Notes: a model not told the origin generated them from the sequence alone. DNA of 64,000 nucleotides from Pampus argenteus (GCA_036937835.1 CM072877.1:656001-720000), one strand, 5' to 3'; shown: positions 47,752-60,084, counted from the first letter of the stretch. Numbers and translations are program-made.

Positions 47752-47983
47752 GTAAGCGTATTCTGTCACTTCCGGTTACTGGTGTTACTGACACGGTGCT
47801 CACTGTTCTGCTCACCTAGTTATATTGTCATATATTCCTCACATTGGCGAGTGTTTTTACAACTTTGCACCACCACATAGACTTGTTCTGTTTGTACACG
47901 GACAGGTCTCTTAACTTTAGCAACCACAGTCCGAAAGTTTTTATCAGTTCGCTGTCTGACTTACTAGCTAGCCTAGCTAGAAA
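47752..47983 (+). other. 5' leader of the L2-type element
   Basis: About 232 bp before the ORF1 start, with CACTTCCGGTTACTGG near the beginning. No gene seen; it probably includes the element's internal promoter (inference from the clade). Confidence 0.55.
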
Positions 47984-48853
47984 ATGGCTTCTCTCTCATC
48001 TCCCACTCTCTCTTCTCCTCTCTCCTGCTCTGTGTGTAAGATGTTTAGTTACTCCTCGTCCTCCTTTAGCGAAAATGGTAAATGCATTAAATGTAATTTA
48101 TTTGTAGCTCTGGAGGCGAGGGTTAGCGACTTAGAGGCACGGTACCGCACCACCGAAAAATCAGTTAGCAAGTCCCCTGTAGCCGGTGCGGTACCACCGA
48201 AGGCAGCTGTAGCTAGCCGTCCCCCGGTAGTTCCCGAGCAGCCGGGAGGCTGGGTGACTGTTCGAAGGAGGCATAGCCCCAAACAGAAGCCTACGGTACA
48301 CCACCAACCACTCCACGTCTCTAACCGATTTTCCCCACTCAGCGACACACCCGCTGAGAGGCCAACTCTGGTCATTGGCAGCTCAATCTTAAGAAACGTG
48401 AAGTTAGCGACACCGGGGACCATAGTTAAATGCATCCCGGGGGCCAGAGCGGGCGACATTGAGTCTAATTTAAAACTGCTGGCTAAAGATAAGAGGAGAT
48501 ATAATAAAATTATTATTCACGTCGGCGGTAATGACACCCGGTTACGTCAATCGGAAGTTACTAAAGTTAATGTGTCATCGGTGTGTGAATATGCAAAAAC
48601 AATGTCGGACTCCGTAATTTTCTCTGGTCCCCTACCCAATGTAACCAGTGATGACATGTATAGCCGCATGTCGTCATTTCACCGCTGGTTGTCGAGGTGG
48701 TGTCCAGATAATGATGTGGGCTTTATAAATAATTGGACACCTTTCTGGGGAAAACCTGGTCTGATTAGGAGAGACGGCATCCATCCCACTTTGGATGGAG
48801 CAGCTCTTATATCTAGAAACATGGTCAAGTTTATTAGTCGATCAAATCCATGA
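47984..48853 (+). CDS. L2 ORF1: coiled-coil SGNH esterase protein
   Basis: 289 residues, complete. The ATG is in strong context (A at -3, G at +4). Domains in order: a cysteine pair-pair motif (C15-X2-C18 and C34-X2-C37), possibly zinc-binding; a short heptad-rich helix about 40-60; a Pro-rich linker; then an SGNH/GDSL hydrolase about 127-285. Block I is IGSS (S134 probably the nucleophile), then G153/G157, block III GGNDTR (N183) and block V DGIHPT (D264, H267). Fish L2 ORF1 proteins of this kind bind the element RNA and self-associate; the role of the esterase is unsettled. All catalytic residues are present. The stop is TGA followed by C, and ORF2 continues in the same frame. Confidence 0.9.
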   Translation: MASLSSPTLSSPLSCSVCKMFSYSSSSFSENGKCIKCNLFVALEARVSDLEARYRTTEKSVSKSPVAGAVPPKAAVASRPPVVPEQPGGWVTVRRRHSPKQKPTVHHQPLHVSNRFSPLSDTPAERPTLVIGSSILRNVKLATPGTIVKCIPGARAGDIESNLKLLAKDKRRYNKIIIHVGGNDTRLRQSEVTKVNVSSVCEYAKTMSDSVIFSGPLPNVTSDDMYSRMSSFHRWLSRWCPDNDVGFINNWTPFWGKPGLIRRDGIHPTLDGAALISRNMVKFISRSNP

Positions 48854-51800
48854 CAATCCAGAGTTGAGACCAGGAAGCAGAGCTGCAGTCTTACACGCTT
48901 CTCTGCGCCTCCACTAGAGCAGTTGCCCACCCAACCATCTAGTATAGAGACTGTGTCTGTCCCCCGTCCACCTGCATTATTTAAAGATAAAACAAACAGA
49001 AGAGGAGTTAATCATAAAAACCTGATAAAAATTAAATCAACATCTCCAAGAGTCCAAAACAAGATAATTAAATGTGGACTCCTGAATATTAGGTCCTTGT
49101 CCTCTAAAGCTGTTTTAGTAAATGAATTAATATCTGATTATGATATTGATTTACTTTGCCTCACTGAAACCTGGTTGCAGGAGGATGAATATGTTAGTTT
49201 AAATGAATCCACTCCCCCCAGTCATTGTAATACTCATATTCCTCGAAGTACTGGTCGAGGTGGTGGAGTTGGAGCCATATTTGACTCTAGTTTACTCATT
49301 AATCCTAAACCTAAACTAAATTATAATTCATTTGAAAGTCTCGTTCTTAGCCTGACTCACCCAACCTGGAAAACATTACAGCCAATATTATTTGTTATAT
49401 TATATCGAGCTCCAGGTCCTTATTCAGAATTTCTATCTGAATTTGCAGAATTTGCATCAGGCTTGGTCGTTAAATCAGATAAAGTAATTATTGTAGGTGA
49501 TTTTAATATTCACGTCGACAACCATAGTGATAGTCTTAGTACTGCATTTATCTCTTTGCTAGACTCAATTGGCTTCTGTCAGAGTGTAAACAAACCGACT
49601 CATTGTCTGAATCACACTCTTGACCTTATACTCTCATATGGCATTGAAATTGATCATCTAATAGTCTTTCCACATAATCCTATCCTATCTGACCATTTTC
49701 TAATAACCTTTGAGTTCATACTACTGGACTATAAGCCTTTTTTCAGAAACTCCTACAGCAGATGTTTATCTGACAGTGCTGTAGCCAAATTTAAGGAAAC
49801 AATTACTATAGTATTAAATTCAATGCCATGTCTTAATGTTACAGAGGACTTAGCAGCTTCCTGTAGCCCCTCACACATAGATCAGCTCGTTAGTAATACT
49901 ACAGAGTCATTACAGACAACTCTTCTATTCTATTGCACCTCTTAAAAAAAGAGGACAATAAAACAGAGAAGGTTAGCACCATGGTATAGCCAGCACACTC
50001 ACAAATTAAAGCAAGAGGCACGTAAATCTGAACGTAAATGGCGTGCCTCTAAACTGGAAGAATCTCGCCTAGCCTGGCAAGATAATCTTGCAATTTATAG
50101 GAAGGCTCTGCGTAATGCCAGAACAGCCTATTATTCCTCATTAATTGAGGAAAATAAGAACAACCCCAGGTTTCTCTTCAGCACTGTAGCCAGGCTAACA
50201 GAGAACCACAGCTCTATTGAGTCATCTATTCCTTTAAGCCTAACTAGTAATGACTTCATGAGCTTCTTTAATGATAAAATTCTAAATATTAGAGACAAAA
50301 TTCATCACCTTTTGCCCTCATCAGGCAGTCATCTGATTTCAGATACAGCAAGTTTGGAAATAGCTATAAAATCTGACATATATTTAGACTGCTTTTCTCC
50401 CGTCGACATTAAACAAATAACTACAATAATTACTTCATCTAAGTCGTCAACCTGTCTCTTAGACCCCATCCCAACCAGGCTGCTTAAAGATGTATTACCT
50501 TTAGTTAGCCCGTCCTTATTAAATATGATTAATCTGTCTTTATTATCAGGATATGTACCACAGTCCTTTAAAATAGCTGTGATTAAGCCTCTTCTTAAAA
50601 AAACAACTCTAGATCAAGAGGTTTTAGCCAATTACAGACCAATATCAAACCTTTCTTTCATCTCGAAGGTACTTGAGAAAGCCGTAGCCAACCAACTATG
50701 TGACTTTCTCCACACAAACAGTTTATTCGAGGAGTTTCAGTCAGGATTTAGAGTAAATCATAGCACAGAGACCGCACTAGTTAAAGTTACAAACGACCTC
50801 CTAATGGCATCAGACAAAGGACTCATCTCTGTACTTGTCCTATTAGATCTTAGTGCCGCATTTGACACCATTGACCATCAGATTCTCTTACAGAGACTGG
50901 AATACCAAATTGGCATTAAAGGAACCGCCCTAGGCTGGTTTAAGTCATATTTCCTAGACCGTTCTCAGTTTGTTCATGTTCATGATGAATCCTCCATGCA
51001 AACCAAAGTTTCTCATGGAGTCCCACAAGGTTCTGTATTAGGGCCACTTCTTTTCAGTTTATATATGCTTCCCTTAGGGAACATTATTAGGAATCATTCA
51101 ATTAACTTTCACTGTTATGCTGACGACACCCAATTATATTTATCGATCAAGCCTGATGAAACCAATCACTTGACTAGACTTCAAGCATGCATTAAGGACA
51201 TAAAAAATTGGATGACCCACAATTTTCTGAAGCTAAACTCAGAAAAAACTGAAGTTCTCCTAATAGGACCCAAACACCTTAGAAACTATCATTCCAGAGA
51301 TTTAGCCTTAGATGGGATCACCCTGGCCACCAGCTCCACCGTAAAAAATCTTGGCGTTGTTTTTGATCAAGACTTGTCCTTTAATAACTATATAAAACAA
51401 CTTTCGAGGACTGCATTCTTCCACTTGCGTAACATTGCCAAAATCAGACGCATCATTTCTCAAGTGGATGCAGAAAAACTAGTCCATGCATTTGTTACTT
51501 CTAGGCTGGACTATTGTAACTCTTTGCTATCAGGCTGCTCTAATAAGTCTCTTAAGAGTTTGCAGCTGATTCAGAATGCTGCTGCACGCGTTCTGACAGG
51601 AACCAAAATCAGAGATCACATCTCTCCCATTTTGGCTTCCTTGCACTGGCTACCCGTTAAATCTAGAATAGAATTTAAAATTCTTCTCCTAACTTACAAA
51701 GCTCTTCATGGTCAGGCACCATCATATCTAAAAGAGCTTATAGTACCTTACCACCCCACTAGAACATTGCGCTCCCAGGATGGTGGGTTCCTTGTGGTTC

Positions 51801-51879
51801 CTATAGTGTCTAAAAGTAGATTGGGAGCCAGAGCTTTCAGCTATCAAGCTCCTCTTCTGGGGAATAAACTACCACTCTG
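48854..51879 (+). pseudogene. L2 ORF2: endonuclease and reverse transcriptase, damaged
   Basis: Open directly from the ORF1 stop, in the same frame, with no ATG until about 49823; the only near-cognate start seen is TTG at 48923. Endonuclease about 49070-49720: LLNIRSL, CLTETWL, RGGGVGA, VGDFNIH, TLDLILSYG, LSDHF. TAA at 49943-49945 lies between two small compensating shifts (about 49922-49955). The frame then stays open to 51970, through APWYS, LANYRPISNLSF, LLDLSAAFDTIDH, GVPQGSVLGPLLF, CYADDTQLYL and the L2-typical C-terminal LHWLPV and TYKALHGQAPSYL. The end is cut after KLPL; residues beyond 51879 up to the stop at 51970 come from array spacer. Confidence 0.88.
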
Positions 51880-52002
51880 TGATCTATACATACGTTATTT
51901 ACACATGTTGATCAAACGTGAAATAAAATACCCACAGAGGAGGAAACAGCGTCCTCTGCAGTTTGCATAGAGCAGTAAAAAAAAGAAAAAAGAAAAAAAA
52001 AA

Positions 52003-52120
52003 GCTTACAGCACCTGGTATTCCCAGGCGGTCTCCCATCCAAGTACTAACCAGGCCCTAACCTGCTTAGCTTCCGAGATCAGACGAGAGCGGGTGCGCTC
52101 AGGGTGGTGTGGCCGTAAGC
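52003..52120 (-). rRNA. 5S rRNA, M-type
   Basis: Two changes (plus strand GAGAGCGGGTGCGC) around nt 27-34. Confidence 0.9.
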
Positions 52121-52470
52121 GAAGGAAACAGACACACACAGGGTTTTTATAGATGCCGTAACGCCACACTCTCTCACATGTGCGGTGATTGTATATGTCG
52201 ACACTGAATGGAAACACGACACCCTGACGATGACACAAAGTCAGCCAGTAACAGCTGTAACTGTGCGTTCCTCTCCAGGTCAACCTGTAGACATTATTAC
52301 TTAATACACAGTCTATATCTTTCTTCTTAATGTTGGGGCATTGTATGACTGGAATCAGAGGTTCTTGATCCCAAAATACGGTGATGTGTTAACCCTTTAT
52401 CAATCGGAACAGACGATCGCGATGCTGTTGATCGACATGTATAAATACCCTGTGTGTGTCAGTTTCCTTG

Positions 52471-52588
52471 GCTTACGGCCATACCACCCTGAACGAGCCC
52501 GATCTCGTCTGATCTCCCAAGCTAACTAGGGTTGGGCCTGGTTAGTACTTGCATGGGAGACCGCCTGGGAATACCAGGTGCTGTAGGC
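52471..52588 (+). rRNA. 5S rRNA, P-type
   Basis: Private changes: GATCTCCCAAGC near nt 47, and a GTAGGC 3' end, which would form a U-G pair in helix I. Confidence 0.83.
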
Positions 52589-53328
52589 CTTTTCTGTGCT
52601 CTACGCAAACTGCAGAGGACGCTGCTGCCTCTTGTGTGCAGACAGAGCAAAGAGCGAACTTATTAGCTGCTTTTTCATTGGTGCCTCTTCAGAGTAAATT
52701 AGTTTAACCAAACTTATATATAGACCCCAGTCACATCTATTTTCATGTCAAATAATATAGGTTACTAGATAAGATTACATATTGTATGTCGCATGTCCAT
52801 CATAATGTTCTTTACATTCATTAAAATGTCAACATGATTAGAAAATATGTTTTTCTTGTAAATGAAAATACTGAAACAACAATCACAAAGCTTTTATCTT
52901 TGTAATTACCCCAGGTTGTCCTTTTCATAGGCTCTTTTGTTAAATTACATCATTTCTTAAAGCAACTAAAATCATTTCCTTCTTTGAGAAAAGAAAAAAA
53001 ACAACAACAAGCTCTGCACGTACCATATTTTCAGGTAAGGGGAAAGAGAAAATATCTAAGAAAAAACAGGTATTTTTCTACACATGGCTAGTTGGGGTTA
53101 ACTGTCAAAGGAACAAATTAAAAGACTAAAACCATCACCTGTTGAATACTTCACAGGTACGTTTCAGAAGAGAACGTTTAAATGTCGTATGTTTTAAGAT
53201 GCCTTCCAAAGCCTGATATGATCTATACATACGTTATTTACACATGTTGATCAAACGTGAAATAAAATACCCACAGAGGAGGAAACAGCGTCCTCTGCAG
53301 TTTGCATAGAGCAGTAAAAAAAAAAAAA

Positions 53329-53446
53329 GCTTACAGCACCTGGTATTCCCAGGCGGTCTCCCATCCAAGTACTAACCAGGCCCTAACCTGCTTAGCTTCC
53401 GAGATCAGACAAGATCGGGCGCGCTCAGGGTGGTGTGGCCGTAAGC
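53329..53446 (-). rRNA. 5S rRNA, M-type
   Basis: Nt 36 T; twin of 28554 at +24,775. Confidence 0.92.
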
Positions 53447-53796
53447 GAAGGAAACAGACACACACAGGGTATTTATAGATGCCGTAACGCCACACTCTCT
53501 CACATGTGCGGTGATTGTATATGTCGATACTGAATGGAAACACGACACCCTGACGATGACACAAAGTCAGCCAGTAACAGCTGTAACTGTGCGTTCCTCT
53601 CTAGGTCAACCTGTAGACATTATTACTTAATACACAGTCTATATCATTCTTCTTAATGTTGGGGGATTGTATGACTGGAATCAGAGGTTCTTGATCCCAA
53701 AATACGGTGATGTGTTAACCCTTTATCAATCGGAACAGACGATCGCGATGCTGTTGATCGACATGTATAAATACCCTGTGTGTGTCAGTTTCCTTG

Positions 53797-53914
53797 GCTT
53801 ACGACCATGCCACCCTGAACGAGCCCGATCTCGTCTGATCTCGCAAGCTAACTAGGGTTGGGCCTGGTTAGTACTTGCATGGGAGACCGCCTGGGAATAC
53901 CAGGTGCTGTACGC
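53797..53914 (+). rRNA. 5S rRNA, P-type, GTACGC end
   Basis: Twin of 29022, with TACGACCATGCC. Confidence 0.8.
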
Positions 53915-54668
53915 CTTTTCTGTGCTCTACGCAAACTGCAGAGGACGCTGCTGCCTCTTGTGTGCAGACAGAGCAAAGAGCGAACTTATTAGCTGCTTTT
54001 TCATTGGTGCCTCTTCACAGTAAATTAATTTAACCAAACTTATATATAGACCCCAGTCACATCTATTTTCATGTCAAATAATATAGGTTACTAGATAAGA
54101 TTACATATTGTATGTCGCATGTCCATCATAATGTTCTTTACATTCATTAAAATGTCAACATGATTAGAAAATATGTTTTTTTTTGTAAATGAAAATACTG
54201 AAACAACAATCACAAAGCTTTTATCTTTGAAATGACCCCAGGTTGTCCTTTTCATAGGCTTTTTTGTTAAATTGCATCATTTCTTAAAGCAACTAAAATC
54301 ATTTCCTTCTTTGAGAAAAGAAAAAAACAACAACAAGCTCTGCACGTACGGTATTTTCAGGTAAGGGGAAAGAGAAAATATCTGAGAAAAAACAGGTATT
54401 TTTCTACACATGGCTTGTTGGGGTTAACTGTCAAAGGAACAAATTAAAAGACTAAAACCATCACCTGTTGAATACTTCACAGGTACGTTTCAGAAGAGAA
54501 CATTTAAATGTTGCATGTTTTAAGATGCCTTCCAGAGCCTGATATGATCTATACATACGTTATTCACACATGTTGATCAAACGTGAAATAAAATACCCAC
54601 AGAGGAGGAAACAGCGTCCTCTGCAGTTTGCATAGAGCAGTAAAAAAAAGAAAAAAGAAAAAAAAAAA

Positions 54669-54786
54669 GCTTACAGCACATGGTATTCCCAGGCGGTTTC
54701 CCATCCAAGTACTAACCAGGCCCTAACCTGCTTAGCTTCCGAGATCAGACGAGATCGGGCGCGCTCAGGGTGGTGTGGCCGTAAGC
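54669..54786 (-). rRNA. 5S rRNA, M-type
   Basis: Twin of 29894, with GCACATGG and GGTTTCCC. Confidence 0.9.
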
Positions 54787-55136
54787 GAAGGAAACAGACA
54801 CACACAGGGTTTTTATAGATGCCGTAACGCCACACTCTCTCACATGTGCGGTGATTGTATATGTCGATACTGAATGGAAACACGACACCCTGACGATGAC
54901 ACAAAGTCAGCCAGTAACAGCTGTAACTGTGCGTTCCTCTCCATGTCAACCTGTAGACATTATTACTTAATACACAGTCTATATCATTCTTCTTAATGTT
55001 GGGGGATTGTATGACTGGAATCAGAGGTTCTTGATCCCAAAATACGGTGATGTGTTAACCCTTTATCAATCGGAACAGACGATCGCGATGCTGTTGATCG
55101 ACATGTATAAATATCCTGTGTGTGTCAGTTTCCTTG

Positions 55137-55254
55137 GCTTACGGCCATACCACCCTGAACGAGCCCGATCTCGTCTGATCTCGCAAGCTAACTAGGGTTG
55201 GGCCTGGTTAGTACTTGCATGGGAGACCGCCTGGGAATACCAGGTGCTGTAAGC
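55137..55254 (+). rRNA. 5S rRNA, P-type
   Basis: Twin of 30362; P consensus. Confidence 0.85.
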
Positions 55255-55992
55255 CTTTTCTGTGCTCTACGCAAACTGCAGAGGACGCTGCTGCCTCTTG
55301 TGTGCAGACAGAGCAAAGAGCGAACTTATTAGCTGCTTTTTCATTGGTGCCTCTTCAGAGTAAATTAGTTTAACCAAACTTATATATAGACCCCAGTCAC
55401 ATCTATTTTCATGTCAAATAATATAGGTTACTAGATAAGATTACATATTGTATGTCGCATGTCCATCATAATGTTCTTTACATTCATTAAAATGTCAACA
55501 TGATTAGAAAATATGTTTTTCTTGTAAATGAAAATACTGAAACAACAATCACAAAGCTTTTATCTTTGAAATGACCCCAGGTTGTCCTTTTCATAGGCTT
55601 TTTTGTTAAATTGCATCATTTCTTAAAGCAACTAAAATCATTTCCTTCTTTGAGAAAAGAAAAAAACAACAACAAGCTCTGCACGTACCGTATTTTCAGG
55701 TAAGGGGAAAGAGAAAATATCTGAGAAAAAACAGGTATTTTTCTACACATGGCTTGTTGGGGTTAACTGTCAAAGGAACAAATTAAAAGACTAAAACCAT
55801 CACCTGTTGAATACTTCACAGGTACGTTTCAGAAGAGAACATTTAAATGTTGCATGTTTTAAGATGCCTTCCAGAGCCTGATATGATCTATACATACGTT
55901 ATTCACACATGTTGATCAAACGTGAAATAAAATACCCACAGAGGAGGAAACAGCGTCCTCTGCAGTTTGCATAGAGCAATAAAAAAAAAAAA

Positions 55993-56110
55993 GCTTACTG
56001 CACCTGGTATTCCCAGGCGGTCTCCCATGCAAGTACTAACCAGGCCCTAACCTGCTTAGCTTCCGAGATCAGACGAGATCGGGCGCGCTGAGGGTGGTGT
56101 GGCCGTAAAC
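55993..56110 (-). rRNA. 5S rRNA, M-type with P-like C82
   Basis: Twin of 31218. Confidence 0.88.
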
Positions 56111-56460
56111 GAAGGAAACAGACACACACAGGGTTTTTATAGATGCCGTAACGCCACACTCTCTCACATGTGCGGTGATTGTATATGTCGATACTGAATG
56201 GAAACACGACACCCTGACGATGACACAAAGTCAGCCAGTAACAGCTGTAACTGTGCGTTCCTCTCCAGGTCAACCTGTAGACATTATTACTTAATACACA
56301 GTCTATATCATTCTTCTTAATGTTGGGGGATTGTATGACTGGAATCAGAGGTTCTTGATCCCAAAATACGGTGATGTGTTAACCCTTTATCAAGCGGAAC
56401 AGACGATCGCGATGCTGTTGATCGACATGTATAAATACCCTGTGTGTGTCAGTTTCCTTG

Positions 56461-56578
56461 GCTTACGACCATACCACCCTGAACGAGCCCGATCTCGTCT
56501 GATCTCGCAAGCTAACTAGGGTTGGGCCTGGTTAGTACTTGCATGGGAGACCGCCTGGGAATACCAGGTGCTGTACGC
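56461..56578 (+). rRNA. 5S rRNA, P-type, GTACGC end
   Basis: Twin of 31686. Confidence 0.8.
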
Positions 56579-57319
56579 CTTTTCTGTGCTCTACGCAAAC
56601 TGCAGAGGACGCTGCTGCCTCTTGTGTGCAGACAGAGCAAAGAGCGAACTTATTAGCTGCTTTTTCATTGGTGCCTCTTCACAGTAAATTAATTTAACCA
56701 AACTTATATATAGACCCCAGTCACATCTATTTTCATGTCAAATAATATAGGTTACTAGATAAGATTACATATTGTATGTCGCATGTCCATCATAATGTTG
56801 TTTACATTCATTAAAATGTCAACATGATTAGAAAATATGTTTTTCTTGTAAATAAAAATACTGAAACAACAATCACAAAGCTTTAATCTTTGAAATGACC
56901 CCAGGTTGTCCTTTTCATAGGCTTTTTTGTTAAATTACATAATTTCTTAAAGCAACTAAAATCATTTCCTTCTTTGAGAAAAGAAAAAAAACAACAACAA
57001 GCTCTGCACGTACCGTATTTTCAGGTAAGGGGAAAGAGAAAATATCTGAGAAAAAACAGGTATTTTTCTACACATGGCTTGTTGGGGTTAACTGTCAAAG
57101 GAACAAATTAAAAGACTAAAACCATCACCTGTTGAATACTTCACAGGTACGTTTCAGAAGAGAACATTTAAATGTCGTATGTTTTAAGATGCCTTCCAAA
57201 TCCTGATATTATCTATACATACGTTATTTACACATGTTGATCAAACGTGAAATAAAATACCCACAGAGGAGGAAACAGCGTCCTCTGCAGTTTGCATAGA
57301 GCAGTAAAAAAAAAAAAAA

Positions 57320-57437
57320 GCTTACAGCACCTGGTATTCCCAGGCGGTCTCCCATCCAAGTACTAACCAGGCCCTAACCTGCTTAGCTTCCGAGATCAGA
57401 CAAGATCGGGCGCGCTCAGGGTGGTGTGGCCGTAAGC
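57320..57437 (-). rRNA. 5S rRNA, M-type
   Basis: Twin of 32545; nt 36 T. Confidence 0.92.
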
Positions 57438-57787
57438 GAAGGAAACAGACACACACAGGGTATTTATAGATGCCGTAACGCCACACTCTCTCACATGTGC
57501 GGTGATTGTATATGTCGACACTGAATGGAAACACGAAACCCTGACGATGACACAAAGTCAGCCAGTAACAGCTGTAACTGTGCGTTCCTCTCCAGGTCAA
57601 CCTGTAGACATTATTACTTAATACACAGTCTATATCATTCTTCTTAATGTTGGGGGATTGTATGACTGGAATCAGAGGTTCTTGATCCCAAAATACGGTG
57701 ATGTGTTAACCCTTTATCAATCGGAACAGACGATCGCGATGCTGTTGATCGACATGTATAAATACCCTGTGTGTGTCAGTTTCCTTG

Positions 57788-57905
57788 GCTTACGGCCATA
57801 CCACCCTGAACGAGCCCGATCTCGTCTGATCTCGCAAGCTAACTAGGGTTGGGCCTGGTTAGTACTTGCATGGGAGACCGCCTGGGAATACCAGGTGCTG
57901 TAAGC
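57788..57905 (+). rRNA. 5S rRNA, P-type
   Basis: Twin of 33013; P consensus. Confidence 0.85.
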
Positions 57906-58642
57906 CTTTTCTGTGCTCTACGCAAACTGCAGAGGACGCTGCTGCCTCTTGTGTGCAGACAGAGCAAAGAGCGAACTTATTAGCTGCTTTTTCATTGGTG
58001 CCTCTTCAGAGTAAATTAGTTTAACCAAACTTATATATAGACCCCAGTCACATCTATTTTCATGTCAAATAATATAGGTTACTAGATAAGATTACATATT
58101 GTATGTCGCATGTCCATCATAATGTTCTTTACATTCATTAAAATGTCAACATGATTAGAAAATATGTTTTTCTTGTAAATGAAAATACTGAAACAACAAT
58201 CACAAAGCTTTTATCTTTGTAATTACCCCAGGTTGTCCTTTTCATAGGCTCTTTTGTTAAATTACATCATTTCTTAAAGCATCTAAAATCATTTCCTTCT
58301 TTGAGAAAAGAAAAAAACAACAACAAGCTCTGCACGTACCGTATTTTCAGGTAAGGGGAAAGAGAAAATATCTGAGAAAAAACAGGTATTTTTCTACACA
58401 TGGCTTGTTGGGGTTAACTGTCAAAGGAACAAATTAAAAGACTAAAACCATCACCTGTTGAATACTTCACAGGTACGTTTCAGAAGAGAACATTTAAATG
58501 TCGTATGTTTTAAGATGCCTTCCAAATCCTGATATTATTTATACATACGTTATTTACACATGTTGATCAAACGTGAAATAAAATACCCACAGAGGAGGAA
58601 ACAGCGTCCTTTGCAGTTTGCATAGAGCAATGAAAAAAAAAA

Positions 58643-58760
58643 GCTTACAGCACCTGGTATTCCCAGGCGGTCTCCCATCCAAGTACTAACCAGGCCCTAA
58701 CCTGCTTAGCTTCCGAGATCAGACGAGATCGGGCGCGCTCAGGGTGGTGTGGCCGTAAGC
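58643..58760 (-). rRNA. 5S rRNA, M-type
   Basis: Twin of 33868; M consensus. Confidence 0.94.
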
Positions 58761-59110
58761 GAAGGAAACAGACACACACAGGGTATTTATAGATGCCGTA
58801 ACGCCACACTCTCTCACATGTGCAGTGATTGTATATGTCGATACTGAATGGAAACACGACACCCTGACGATGACACAAAGTCAGCCAGTAACAGCTGTAA
58901 CTGTGCGTTCCTCTCCATGTCAACCTGTAGACATTATTACTTAATACACAGTCTATATCATTCTTCTTAATGTTGGGGGATTGTATGACTGGAATCAGAG
59001 GTTCTTGATCCCAAAATACGGTGATGTGTTAACCCTTTATCAATCGGAACAGACGATCGCGATGCTGTTGATCGACATGTATAAATATCCTGTGTGTGTC
59101 AGTTTCCTTG

Positions 59111-59228
59111 GCTTACGGCCATACCACCCTGAACGAGCCCGATCTCGTCTGATCTCGCAAGCTAACTAGGGTTGGGCCTGGTTAGTACTTGCATGGGAGA
59201 CCGCCTGGGAATACCAGGTGCTGTAAGC
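59111..59228 (+). rRNA. 5S rRNA, P-type
   Basis: Twin of 34336; P consensus. Confidence 0.85.
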
Positions 59229-59966
59229 CTTTTCTGTGCTCTACGCAAACTGCAGAGGACGCTGCTGCCTCTTGTGTGCAGACAGAGCAAAGAGCGAACT
59301 TATTAGCTGCTTTTTCATTGGTGCCTCTTCAGAGTAAATTAGTTTAACCAAACTTATATATAGACCCCAGTCACATCTATTTTCATGTCAAATAATATAG
59401 GTTACTAGATAAGATTACATATTGTATGTCGCATGTCCATCATAATGTTCTTTACATTCATTAAAATGTCAACATGATTAGAAAATATGTTTTTCTTGTA
59501 AATGAAAATACTGAAACAACAATCACAAAGCTTTTATCTTTGAAATGACCCCAGGTTGTCCTTTTCATAGGCTTTTTTGTTAAATTGCATCATTTCTTAA
59601 AGCAACTAAAATCATTTCCTTCTTTGAGAAAAGAAAAAAACAACAACAAGCTCTGCACGTACCGTATTTTCAGGTAAGGGGAAAGAGAAAATATCTGAGA
59701 AAAAACAGGTATTTTTCTACACATGGCTTGTTGGGGTTAACTGTCAAAGGAACAAATTAAAAGACTAAAACCATCACCTGTTGAATACTTCACAGGTACG
59801 TTTCAGAAGAGAACATTTAAATGTTGCATGTTTTAAGATGCCTTCCAGAGCCTGATATGATCTATACATACGTTATTCACACATGTTGATCAAACGTGAA
59901 ATAAAATACCCACAGAGGAGGAAACAGCGTCCTCTGCAGTTTGCATAGAGCAATAAAAAAAAAAAA

Positions 59967-60084
59967 GCTTACTGCACCTGGTATTCCCAGGCGGTCTCCC
60001 ATGCAAGTACTAACCAGGCCCTAACCTGCTTAGCTTCCGAGATCAGACGAGATCGGGCGCGCTGAGGGTGGTGTGGCCGTAAAC
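59967..60084 (-). rRNA. 5S rRNA, M-type with P-like C82
   Basis: Twin of 35192. Confidence 0.88.

Larger units (their letters stand above)
47752..51879 (+). mobile_element. L2-clade non-LTR retrotransposon, 3' truncated
   Basis: Sits in the inter-unit spacer, 17 bp downstream of a P-type gene. It has a 5' leader of about 230 bp, an SGNH-esterase ORF1 and an EN/RT ORF2, the two-ORF layout of fish L2 elements. The 3' end of ORF2, the 3' UTR and the repeat tail are missing. The sequence changes to array spacer at 51880, and about 600 bp of the host spacer that should lie between the two junctions is also gone. Because L2 elements need their 3' tail to prime reverse transcription, the loss most likely happened after insertion. 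Confidence 0.88.

Noticed and set aside
47844..48107. 87-codon plus-strand ORF overlapping the L2 ORF1 start
   Set aside because: Different frame, no motif, overlaps the well-supported SGNH protein.
48049..48459. 136-codon minus-strand ORF in the L2 element
   Set aside because: Antisense to the SGNH ORF1; no independent support.
12658..51879. LTR retrotransposon or endogenous retrovirus
   Set aside because: No long terminal repeats, protease, integrase or envelope motifs. All three elements have AP endonuclease plus RT, typical of LINEs.
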